Of a stretch of 64,000 nucleotides of DNA, positions 8,662-15,925 are shown piece by piece. The stretch comes from Lachnospiraceae bacterium (GTDB taxonomy: Bacteria > Bacillota > Clostridia > Lachnospirales > Lachnospiraceae), in the NCBI GenBank assembly GCA_022768745.1, contig JALELK010000115.1, positions 1 to 64,000 of the forward strand, in the 5' to 3' direction. A program made the position numbers and the translations under genes. Below the pieces are notes generated by a model, which saw nothing but the letters and a program-made list of their open reading frames with translations, searched no databases and was not told the DNA's origin. The first letter of the stretch is position 1. Every line of letters begins with the position of its first letter.

Positions 8662-9327
8662 ATGAAATTACATAAACAAGTTCTCTGTGTGGGGCTAATC
8701 TGTTTATGCTTTTCATTGACTGGTTGCGGCTTGACCTTGACTCAGATGACAGACCAGGAGGAGGAACAGGTGGTTCTCTATTCTGCCAAGATTGTGTCGA
8801 AGTTTAATCGTTCACAGGACAAGGGTTATGCCTATGTGAGCAAAGCCAAAAAGAAACAGGACAAAAAGGAAAAGACCAAAACAGAGGAGGTAGAACAGAC
8901 CCAGGAGAATGAGCTGACATTGACGGAGGCGATTTCGACTGAAGGTGTGACTTATACTTACCAGGGATATGATGTCTCAGATTCATTTACTACTCCGGAT
9001 GTGGCAGTGCCAAATGCGGATACAGGATATAAATATTTGATTTTAAAGATACAGGCAGCAAATACATCGGACAAGGATTTACATGTGGATTTGCTGACAC
9101 GATCATTAAAATATAAGATTATAATTAATGATGATGTCTCTGTGGATGGGATGTCCACTCTTTCCAGAGAGGATTTGTCCACATATTACAATACGTCTTT
9201 TGCAGCCGGGACTACAGACGATTTGGTGTTACTGTTCTCGGTTAAGGAAGATGCATTGAGTGATATTTCAAATTTGACCTTACAGGTGACCAGGGATGGT
9301 CAGGCGTATGATATAAAATTACAATAG
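8662..9327 (+). CDS. Lipoprotein with DUF4352-like immunoglobulin-type domain
   Basis: A 221-residue secreted protein. ATG 8662 is preferred to the ORF-track start at 8644 because AAGGAG lies just upstream of it and it gives a clean signal peptide (KLHKQVLC, hydrophobic core) ending in lipobox LTGC. The mature protein has a charged, lysine/glutamate-rich linker (about 60-85). A beta-rich domain follows (about 95-221), where GYKYLILKIQAANTS resembles the DUF4352 fold in which a core strand reads YLVVDVTVKN. Such domains are commonly attached to lipoproteins of Gram-positive bacteria; the function is unknown. It follows the two-component genes by about 95 bases. Confidence 0.8.
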   Translation: MKLHKQVLCVGLICLCFSLTGCGLTLTQMTDQEEEQVVLYSAKIVSKFNRSQDKGYAYVSKAKKKQDKKEKTKTEEVEQTQENELTLTEAISTEGVTYTYQGYDVSDSFTTPDVAVPNADTGYKYLILKIQAANTSDKDLHVDLLTRSLKYKIIINDDVSVDGMSTLSREDLSTYYNTSFAAGTTDDLVLLFSVKEDALSDISNLTLQVTRDGQAYDIKLQ

Positions 9328-9355
9328 CTGGGATGCTTTATTGGGAGGAAAAGGT

Positions 9356-10273
9356 ATGGATACAAATATATTACTTGAATCAGGTACAAATGAACTGGAG
9401 ATTTTGGAATTTAAGGTAGGAGATAATCACTACGGTATCAATGTAGCAAAGATTCGTGAGATTTTACTTTATCAACCGGTAACTCCGCTTCCAAATACAC
9501 ATCCGTGCATTGAAGGAATTTTTATGCCGAGAGATACCATGATATCTGTTATCAATCTTAGAAAGTGCCTCAATATTAAGGAGCAGCCTGAGAATGACGG
9601 ATTGTTTATCATCACAAACTTCAACAAATTAAATACAGCCTTTCATGTAGATGAGGTTCTTGGTATTCATAGAGTTTCATGGGAGGACATTATCAAACCG
9701 GATGCAACAATCAATGCAGATGACACAGCGGTTTCTACAGGTGTCATTAAGTTGGATGACAAATTGGTTGTTATTTTGGATTTTGAGAAAATCGTATCAG
9801 ATATCAATCCGGAGACCGGACTTAAGGTCTCTGATTTGGAGAATATTAGCGAGAGAGATCGAAGCAATTCACCGATTTTGATAGCGGAAGACTCCGCTTT
9901 GTTGAGTAAGTTGATTTGTGAGTGCTTGAGAAAAGCTGGATATACAAATTTAAATGTAAATATGAATGGGCAGGAAGCATGGGATACTCTTTGTAAGATG
10001 AAGGAACAGGGAACTGTTTTGGATGATGTTCATTGTATCATTACAGATATCGAGATGCCTTTGATGGATGGACACAGGTTGACCAAACTGGTGAAAGAGG
10101 ATGAAACAATGAAAAAAATCCCGCTGATTATTTTCTCATCCCTGATTAATGAAGAAATTCGCATAAAGGGAGAAACCCTTGGTGCTGATGCGCAGCTGAC
10201 AAAACCTGAAATTGGCAAGCTGGTTGCAGCCATTGACGAACTGATTGAAAAATATGAAGCAGGTCGTAAATAG
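9356..10273 (+). CDS. cheV: Chemotaxis coupling protein CheV (CheW-receiver fusion)
   Basis: A 305-residue protein. ATG 9356 is chosen over 9341 because GGGAGG lies at proper spacing before it. Residues about 15-155 form a CheW-like domain (EILEFKVGDNHYGINVAKIREIL, of which the core is typical), and residues about 175-300 form a receiver with acceptor Asp231 in IITDIEMPLMDG and Lys in LTKPE. By family, CheV couples chemoreceptors to CheA, and phosphorylation of its receiver aids adaptation. It fits with the chemoreceptor at the left end. It is followed by a terminator, so it is probably the last gene of its transcript. Confidence 0.95.
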   Translation: MDTNILLESGTNELEILEFKVGDNHYGINVAKIREILLYQPVTPLPNTHPCIEGIFMPRDTMISVINLRKCLNIKEQPENDGLFIITNFNKLNTAFHVDEVLGIHRVSWEDIIKPDATINADDTAVSTGVIKLDDKLVVILDFEKIVSDINPETGLKVSDLENISERDRSNSPILIAEDSALLSKLICECLRKAGYTNLNVNMNGQEAWDTLCKMKEQGTVLDDVHCIITDIEMPLMDGHRLTKLVKEDETMKKIPLIIFSSLINEEIRIKGETLGADAQLTKPEIGKLVAAIDELIEKYEAGRK

Positions 10274-10287
10274 TATAATGCGTGTAC

Positions 10288-10325
10288 AAGGGATGTGGCA
10301 AAACACATCCCTTATCTTGTTTTTG
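10288..10325 (+). terminator. Intrinsic terminator after cheV
   Basis: A 10-bp perfect stem (AAGGGATGTG / CACATCCCTT) with loop GCAAAA is followed by ATCTTGTTTTT. The T tract is interrupted but the position right after cheV supports termination. Confidence 0.65.
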
Positions 10326-10364
10326 AGAGGAAATCTAAGGTAGATAGGCGAAGGAGAAAGAGTT

Positions 10365-12095
10365 TTGGTAAATTCAGAGGATTATTTGGACGGACTTTTG
10401 AATTCGGTACAAACGGTTCGAAAAGATGTTGCTCAGGCAGAAAATGCCGCTGAAGAAAATAGAAGAATGCGAGAGGAAGAACGAAATAAGATCAAACCTC
10501 AGGATGATTTTATGGAGGCCAGTGGCTTAAATGAGTATGTCTTTGAACCTACATCCCACGATAATCTGAAAAAAGCTTTTTCAGAAGAAGATTTTTTGCG
10601 GAACTTTGAAGCAGAATTGGAGATGGACGACCAGGAGACCGATGATTTTATAAAAGAATTTGAAAAAGAGATTGAACTGGAGGAGCAGGATTATCAGGAA
10701 GAATCAGATTTGTCTGATTCACAGGATGAGGAACCATCCTTTATGGATAACATCAATGGGATTGTGAATCAGGCAAAAGAACAGATTAACAATGGACAAA
10801 TGCCGGATAACCTGCCGGATTTACCGGCCGAAGAGGAAATGTCTTTAGAAAATGCCTTCGAGGATGCACAGAACCGGGAGGAAAAAGTCTATGCCGAGGA
10901 ACTCCCTGAGGCAAATGATGAACCACAGGATTTTGACATGGAAGAAAGTTCGGAGGAAGCGGATAATAAAGAGGATTCATTAGAGGAGGATACCGTAGAG
11001 GACGATGGTATGGACCTTAGTATATTGGATTCTATGATACCGGAGGAATCGGTGGAGGAGCCTGTTGAGGAATCATTGATTTCAGAGGATGCTGAGGAAG
11101 GTATCGATCTGATGGATTTATTGTCCGGGGATGCGGATTTGGATGATATCAGTGCACTTCTTGATGCGGATGGTAACAATACAGAGTTGGAAGAGGCGCA
11201 GGATGAATATGAAAAGAAGGCAGAGACGGTTTCGGACAATGAATTAGCAGTAGAAAATGAAGGCGCTGATGGGGCAGATAATGATTCATCACCAAAGAAA
11301 AAAATAGGCCTTTTGGAAAAAATCAAATCGTTGTTTTCTAAAAAAGATAAAACGGAAGAAGAAAGTGTGATTGATATCACTGCTCCAGAGGAAGAGAATC
11401 TCACTCAGGAAAATCTTGATATTTTACAAAGTATGGAGCAGGATGACCAAGGTCAGCAGGAGACTTCTGACAAGAAAAAAGCAAAGAAAGAAAAGAAAAA
11501 GAAGGAGCCAAAGGAGAAAAAACCGCCAAAGGAAAAGAAACCGAAAAAAGAGAGAGTCAAGAAGGAAAAACAGCCGGATAATTCACCCAAAATTCCAGGT
11601 AAAATGATTCTTGTATTTGTTATTCTTGGATGTTCTCTGGTGGTACTGGTGACCATTGGACAAAATATTTTAGGATATCGAAATTCTTTATCACAATCCA
11701 GAAGTGCCTATGGCAATGGGGATTATTTTAGTGCCTACGAGGATTTGGTGGGAGTGAATCTGAAAAAAGATGATGAAACACTTTTCAAAAAGGCAAGACT
11801 TTTGGCGGATTTGCAGAAACGTAATCAGGAATACAATGTTTTTATGAACAAAAAAATGTATGCTATGGCATTGGATACCTTACTGATTGGGGCGAACCGT
11901 TATCAGGAAAATCTAGACGAGGCAAAGAAGTTGGATATTGAAAAGGAGTATACCTCTTTAGGAGAACCTTTGATACAGTTGTTGTCAGACCAGTTTGGAG
12001 TTTCCATGGATGAGGCCCTTGAAATTTACCAGTTGAATCGAGAGGATTATTCTATTCGGGTAGATGAGATTATTAAAGAGGCGAAATTAGACTAG
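10365..12095 (+). CDS. Unknown acidic/lysine-rich membrane protein with C-terminal helical repeat region
   Basis: I do not recognise this 576-residue protein. It uses a TTG start at 10365 with AAGGAG eight bases upstream. Residues about 1-330 are strongly acidic and repetitive in Glu, Asp and Ser, and look disordered. Residues about 370-402 switch to a run of Lys/Pro/Glu (KEKKKKEPKEKKPPKEKKPK). One membrane segment spans about 412-434. The last 140 residues look like paired helices of a TPR-like fold (SRSAYGNGDYFSAYEDLVG). The positive run before the membrane segment places the acidic part in the cytoplasm. The stop lies 14 bases before hisH, so it may head a transcript with hisH-hisF-ung, but no metabolic link is evident. 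Confidence 0.8.
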   Translation: MVNSEDYLDGLLNSVQTVRKDVAQAENAAEENRRMREEERNKIKPQDDFMEASGLNEYVFEPTSHDNLKKAFSEEDFLRNFEAELEMDDQETDDFIKEFEKEIELEEQDYQEESDLSDSQDEEPSFMDNINGIVNQAKEQINNGQMPDNLPDLPAEEEMSLENAFEDAQNREEKVYAEELPEANDEPQDFDMEESSEEADNKEDSLEEDTVEDDGMDLSILDSMIPEESVEEPVEESLISEDAEEGIDLMDLLSGDADLDDISALLDADGNNTELEEAQDEYEKKAETVSDNELAVENEGADGADNDSSPKKKIGLLEKIKSLFSKKDKTEEESVIDITAPEEENLTQENLDILQSMEQDDQGQQETSDKKKAKKEKKKKEPKEKKPPKEKKPKKERVKKEKQPDNSPKIPGKMILVFVILGCSLVVLVTIGQNILGYRNSLSQSRSAYGNGDYFSAYEDLVGVNLKKDDETLFKKARLLADLQKRNQEYNVFMNKKMYAMALDTLLIGANRYQENLDEAKKLDIEKEYTSLGEPLIQLLSDQFGVSMDEALEIYQLNREDYSIRVDEIIKEAKLD

Positions 12096-12109
12096 ACAGG
12101 AAAGAAATT

Positions 12110-12715
12110 ATGATAGCAATACTTGATTATGATGCCGGTAACATTAAGAGTGTAGAAAAGGCATTTCGCAGAATCGGCGAGGAAACGGTTTTAACCAGAG
12201 ATTTTCATGAAATATTAAAGGCGGATAAGGTGGTTCTTCCGGGAGTTGGTTCCTTTGGAGATGCTATGTCACATCTTAAAAAATATGAATTGGATAAGGC
12301 AATCTATGACGTGGTAAATAATGATAAGCCATTTCTTGGAATTTGTCTTGGATTGCAATTACTCTTTGAAAGTAGTGAGGAGTCGCCGGGAGAGGAAGGC
12401 CTGGGCATATTAAAGGGAAACATTACTAAAATTCCGGATGCACCGGGATTGAAAATCCCCCATATCGGATGGAATTCTTTGGAATTTCCCAGACAGGGAA
12501 GACTGTTTAAAGGATTGGATGAAGGCTGTTTTGTGTATTTTGTGCACTCCTATTATTTACAGGCCAAAGATGAGGAGATTGTTAAGGCCTCTGCCCGGTA
12601 CGGTGTGAATATACATGCATCGGTGGAGAAAAATAATGTTTTTGCCTGCCAGTTTCACCCGGAAAAAAGTAGCGAAGTGGGAAGAACGATTTTACAGAAC
12701 TTTGCCAATATTTAG
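12110..12715 (+). CDS. hisH: Imidazole glycerol phosphate synthase, glutamine amidotransferase subunit
   Basis: A 201-residue class I glutamine amidotransferase that supplies ammonia to HisF in histidine synthesis. Visible features are the N-terminal [18 protein letters not shown], the oxyanion strand region [11 protein letters not shown], nucleophile Cys79 in GICLGLQLL and the catalytic His/Glu in QFHPEKS near 185-190. The length is normal. The gene is 11 bases from hisF, with which the product forms the IGP synthase heterodimer producing IGP and AICAR. AICAR feeds the transformylase encoded at 15926. No other his gene is visible in the window. Confidence 0.97.
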   Translation: MIAILDYDAGNIKSVEKAFRRIGEETVLTRDFHEILKADKVVLPGVGSFGDAMSHLKKYELDKAIYDVVNNDKPFLGICLGLQLLFESSEESPGEEGLGILKGNITKIPDAPGLKIPHIGWNSLEFPRQGRLFKGLDEGCFVYFVHSYYLQAKDEEIVKASARYGVNIHASVEKNNVFACQFHPEKSSEVGRTILQNFANI

Positions 12716-12726
12716 GAGAAAACAAA

Positions 12727-13488
12727 ATGTTTACCAAAAGAATTATACCTTGTTTGGATGTAAAAGACGGAAGAGTGGTAAAAGGCGTCAACTTTGTGGA
12801 TTTAAAGGATGCAGGCGATCCGGTAGAAATTGCGGCGGCCTATGACAAAGCCGGAGCTGATGAGGTGGTATTTTTAGATATCACGGCTTCCAGCGACAAT
12901 CGTTCCACAGTGGTTGATATGGTACGTCAGGTAGCGTCAAAGGTGTTCATTCCTTTTACCGTAGGTGGCGGCATCCGGACGGTGGAAGATTTCCGTATGT
13001 TGTTGCGGGAGGGAGCAGATAAAATTTCTGTTAATTCTGCAGCGATTTCAAATCCCAGATTAATATCAGACGCGGCAGACAAGTTTGGTAGTCAGTGTGT
13101 GGTGGTGGCTATTGATGCCAAGGAGAGAAGTGATAAATCCGGATGGAATGTTTATAAAAACGGCGGACGTATCGATGTAGGTATGGATGCTGTGGAATGG
13201 GCTATAGAGGCAGAGCGTTTAGGTGCGGGAGAGATTTTGCTTACCAGTATGGATTGTGATGGAACAAAAGCAGGTTATGACATCTCACTGACCAGACAGA
13301 TTGCGGAGAATGTGTCAATTCCGGTGATTGCCTCCGGTGGAGCCGGAACAAAAGAACACTTTTTAGAGGCACTGACAGAGGGAAAAGCAGATGCGGCATT
13401 AGCGGCATCTCTGTTCCATTACAAGGAACTTGAAATTGTAGATTTAAAGAAATACTTAAGAGAACAGGGCGTTCCTGTTCGGTTATAG
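12727..13488 (+). CDS. hisF: Imidazole glycerol phosphate synthase, cyclase subunit
   Basis: A 253-residue (beta/alpha)8 barrel of normal length. The start of the barrel reads [19 protein letters not shown], which contains catalytic Asp of strand 1 (CLDVKDG), and the second phosphate/catalytic Asp lies in [15 protein letters not shown] (strand 5). Phosphate-binding loops appear as [11 protein letters not shown] and [12 protein letters not shown]. It uses ammonia from HisH to cyclise PRFAR into IGP and AICAR in the cytoplasm. RBS AGGAG precedes the ATG. It is followed by ung after 8 bases. Confidence 0.97.
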   Translation: MFTKRIIPCLDVKDGRVVKGVNFVDLKDAGDPVEIAAAYDKAGADEVVFLDITASSDNRSTVVDMVRQVASKVFIPFTVGGGIRTVEDFRMLLREGADKISVNSAAISNPRLISDAADKFGSQCVVVAIDAKERSDKSGWNVYKNGGRIDVGMDAVEWAIEAERLGAGEILLTSMDCDGTKAGYDISLTRQIAENVSIPVIASGGAGTKEHFLEALTEGKADAALAASLFHYKELEIVDLKKYLREQGVPVRL

Positions 13489-13496
13489 GAAGAAAA

Positions 13497-14171
13497 ATGT
13501 CACAGATATCAAATGATTGGTTAGAACCTTTAAGTGAAGAATTTAAAAAACCATATTATAGAAAACTTTATAATTTTGTCAGGGAAGAATACGCAACCAA
13601 GACGATTTATCCCCCGGCAGACGATATTTTTAACGCTTTTCATATGACTCCCCTTTCAGAGGTGAAGGTGGTGATTATCGGACAGGATCCCTATCATAAT
13701 GTGGGACAGGCTCATGGGCTGTGTTTTTCTGTGCGTCCGGATGTGGAGATACCGCCGTCTCTGGTTAATATTTATAAGGAATTATCCGATGATCTGGGAT
13801 GTAAAATCCCAAACAACGGTTATTTGGAAAAGTGGGCGAGACAGGGAGTTTTGCTTTTGAACACGGTTCTTACTGTGAGGGCTCACCAGGCTTTTTCTCA
13901 CCAGAATATGGGGTGGGAAAATTTTACGGATGCGGTGATACAGATTGTGGATCAGCAGGAGCAACCGGTGGTGTTTATGCTTTGGGGAAAACCGGCTCAG
14001 GCGAAAAAGAAACTGCTGCATAACCCTAATCACCTGATTTTGGAGGCACCTCATCCAAGTCCTCTTTCTGCGTATCGAGGTTTCTTTGGATGCAAACATT
14101 TTTCGAAAGCCAACATATTTTTGCAGGAGCACGGAAGAAAACCTATTGACTGGCAAATTGAGGACGTGTAG
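13497..14171 (+). CDS. ung: Uracil-DNA glycosylase, family 1
   Basis: A 224-residue base-excision repair enzyme that removes uracil from DNA. The water-activating loop VIIGQDPYHNVGQAHG (about 61-76) contains the catalytic Asp. The uracil-binding Asn region LLLNTVLTVRAHQAFSH and the DNA-intercalation loop HPSPLSAYRGFFGCKHFS with catalytic His are all present, and the length is normal for the family. It sits 8 bases after hisF, in the same likely transcript, without an obvious functional link. RBS AGGAAG precedes the ATG. Confidence 0.97.
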   Translation: MSQISNDWLEPLSEEFKKPYYRKLYNFVREEYATKTIYPPADDIFNAFHMTPLSEVKVVIIGQDPYHNVGQAHGLCFSVRPDVEIPPSLVNIYKELSDDLGCKIPNNGYLEKWARQGVLLLNTVLTVRAHQAFSHQNMGWENFTDAVIQIVDQQEQPVVFMLWGKPAQAKKKLLHNPNHLILEAPHPSPLSAYRGFFGCKHFSKANIFLQEHGRKPIDWQIEDV

Positions 14172-14192
14172 TATAAATAATACAAAGAGACT

Positions 14193-14219
14193 TAATTTTT
14201 TATTGCTTGAACTCGATAT
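14193..14219 (+). promoter_or_regulatory. Candidate sigma-28 (SigD/FliA) promoter
   Basis: TAAT, a 15-base spacer and CTCGATAT resemble the flagellar sigma consensus TAAA-N15-GCCGATAT. It lies 47 bases before the FliD-C-like gene. The match is imperfect (3 mismatches of 12) but the context of the gene supports it. Confidence 0.4.
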
Positions 14220-14265
14220 ATTAGATAACAAGGATGTTTTTATGAGTGCAAAGGAGTGAACGATT

Positions 14266-15027
14266 ATGAGAATTTCAGGTTTGGATTCTGCCGGAATTGG
14301 AACTTTGTTTTCCAGTCTTTCGTCTAAGTCTACAGGAGTTGGAACCTTTGGAAATACAACTTCTATGCTGGGAGATTACTACAGTATCAAAAGCGGATCT
14401 TACCGTAAACTGTTAAAGTCGTATTATCAAATGGATAATGTAAGTGCTTCCGATGGGGATAAGGTTACAAAAGATGATACGAAAGTTAAAAATGAAACAA
14501 AACAGTTGAAGGAAGTCAAACAGGATGCCACGGATTTGACAAGCGCGGCAGGTACATTGTTGGAACGAGGAAGCAAGTCTGTTTTCAAGAAAACCCAGGC
14601 TGGTGAAAAGGAAAGCGGGACTTCCTATGAATATAATACAGATGCAATTTATAAAGCGGTAAAAGAATTTGCGGATTCCTATAATGATATGATTACCAGC
14701 GGACAGAAGTCAAAGGTCAACAGTATTGTCAACAATACATCCTCTATGATGAGTCTGACTGCAACAAATGCCAATCAGTTAAAGCAACTGGGAATTACCA
14801 TTGATGCGGACCACAAATTATCCGTTGATAAGGATGCGTTTACAAAAGGAGATATGACAGTTGCCAAGTCTCTCTTTAATACCCAGGGAGGCTATGGATA
14901 TCAGATTTCTGTAAAGGCATCTATGGTTACCAATGCCGCTGAACTTAGGTTGTCAGATGGCAGCTATAACAAGAATGGAGTACCATCTATGAGTAACTTG
15001 ATGAGTTCCTATGAGTCTTATATTTAA
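14266..15027 (+). CDS. Short FliD C-terminal-like protein, probably flagellum associated
   Basis: A 253-residue protein with RBS AAAGGAGTGA. Residues about 1-90 are Ser/Thr/Gly-rich without a clear domain. Residues about 125-235 resemble the C-terminal half of the flagellar cap protein FliD: VKEFADSYNDMI, then LKQLGITIDADHKLSVDKD and a following VAKSLF, the usual 'L-x-x-L/I-G-I-T...L-S-x-D...LF' pattern. Full FliD is 450-700 residues and ends in coiled coil; this one is much shorter and lacks the N-terminal hook-binding part. It has no signal peptide, consistent with flagellar type III export or a cytoplasmic role. A possible sigma-28 promoter lies upstream and a terminator downstream, so it is a single-gene unit. 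The assignment is inference from pattern only. Confidence 0.65.
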   Translation: MRISGLDSAGIGTLFSSLSSKSTGVGTFGNTTSMLGDYYSIKSGSYRKLLKSYYQMDNVSASDGDKVTKDDTKVKNETKQLKEVKQDATDLTSAAGTLLERGSKSVFKKTQAGEKESGTSYEYNTDAIYKAVKEFADSYNDMITSGQKSKVNSIVNNTSSMMSLTATNANQLKQLGITIDADHKLSVDKDAFTKGDMTVAKSLFNTQGGYGYQISVKASMVTNAAELRLSDGSYNKNGVPSMSNLMSSYESYI

Positions 15028-15043
15028 AAGGTGATTGCGTACG

Positions 15044-15074
15044 AAACCTCTGTCGTTTGACAGAGGTTTTTCTT
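15044..15074 (+). terminator. Intrinsic terminator after the FliD-C-like gene
   Basis: An 11-bp perfect stem (AAACCTCTGTC / GACAGAGGTTT) with loop GTTT is followed by TTCTT. Confidence 0.85.
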
Positions 15075-15089
15075 ATAAATAATCAAATG

Positions 15090-15112
15090 CTAATAAGCGT
15101 GACTAATAAGTG
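15090..15112 (+). repeat. Two direct repeats CTAATAAG[C/T]G upstream of purO
   Basis: CTAATAAGCG at 15090 and CTAATAAGTG at 15103 are repeated with a 13-base period, about 40 bases before a TATAAT box. This could be a regulator site for the purine genes, but no known motif is matched. Confidence 0.3.
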
Positions 15113-15152
15113 CCATAAGCAAAACCTCATAGCCATCATAAGAAAAATAGAG

Positions 15153-15158
15153 TATAAT
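15153..15158 (+). promoter_or_regulatory. Likely -10 box for purO and AICAR transformylase
   Basis: A perfect TATAAT lies 36 bases before the purO start. No good -35 is seen 16-18 bases upstream, which would suit an activated promoter. Confidence 0.4.
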
Positions 15159-15193
15159 AAGGGTGTTGTAAATAGATTTTAGGAGGTAATGAC

Positions 15194-15907
15194 ATGGAAA
15201 TGTTATCATTGGAAAAAGAATTACAGGCAAATTCTTATCCTGGTCGTGGTATCGTCATTGGTAAAACACCGGATGGAACCAAGGCAGTCACAGCATATTT
15301 TATTATGGGACGCAGCGAAAATAGTAGAAATCGTGTTTTTGTTGAGGATGGAGAGGGCATCCGTACCCAGGCCTTTGATCCTTCAAAGCTGAGTGATCCA
15401 AGCTTGATTATCTATGCACCGGTTCGTGTACTGGGAAATAAGACCATTGTAACAAATGGTGACCAGACAGATACCATTTATGATTTGATGGATTGTCAGA
15501 TGACATTTGAACAGGCACTTAGAACAAGAGAATTCGAGCCTGACGGACCAAATTACACTCCTAGAATTTCCGGAATTATGCACATAGAAGATGGAAACTT
15601 TAATTATGCTATGTCTATTTTGAAGAGTAATAACGGAAATCCGGATGCATGTAACCGCTATACATTTGCATATGAGAATCCGGTGGCCGGAGAGGGACAT
15701 TTTATTCATACATACAAGTGCGATGGAAATCCACTTCCAAGTTTTGAGGGAGAACCGAAACTTGTATCAGTTGTGGATGATATGGATGCTTTCACAGATA
15801 TGTTATGGAACAGTTTAAATGAAGACAACAAAGTATCTCTGTTCGTAAGATATATTGATATTAAAACAGGTAAATATGAAACAAAGATTGTAAATAAGAA
15901 CGTTTAG
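15194..15907 (+). CDS. purO: IMP cyclohydrolase, PurO-like
   Basis: A 237-residue protein related to the archaeal PurO-type IMP cyclohydrolase family (PF07826), not to the MGS-fold cyclohydrolase of bacterial PurH. The N-terminal part YPGRGIVIGKTPDG, followed by YFIMGRSENSRNRVF, is typical of this family. It would close FAICAR to IMP, the last step of purine ring synthesis, in the cytoplasm. The strongest support is the next gene, a stand-alone AICAR transformylase that lacks a cyclohydrolase domain, 18 bases downstream. RBS AGGAGGTAA precedes the ATG. An upstream TATAAT suggests that the pair forms one operon. Confidence 0.85.
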   Translation: MEMLSLEKELQANSYPGRGIVIGKTPDGTKAVTAYFIMGRSENSRNRVFVEDGEGIRTQAFDPSKLSDPSLIIYAPVRVLGNKTIVTNGDQTDTIYDLMDCQMTFEQALRTREFEPDGPNYTPRISGIMHIEDGNFNYAMSILKSNNGNPDACNRYTFAYENPVAGEGHFIHTYKCDGNPLPSFEGEPKLVSVVDDMDAFTDMLWNSLNEDNKVSLFVRYIDIKTGKYETKIVNKNV

Positions 15908-15925
15908 TGAAAGGAAAGTATTTTT

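Noticed and set aside
10889-11404. 171-residue Ser-rich minus ORF
   Set aside because: It is the complement of the Glu/Asp-rich repeats of the 10365 protein, since GAA/GAG read in reverse give Ser/Phe/Leu.
15075-15193. Purine riboswitch upstream of purO
   Set aside because: No three-way junction pairing or conserved core of the purine aptamer could be found.
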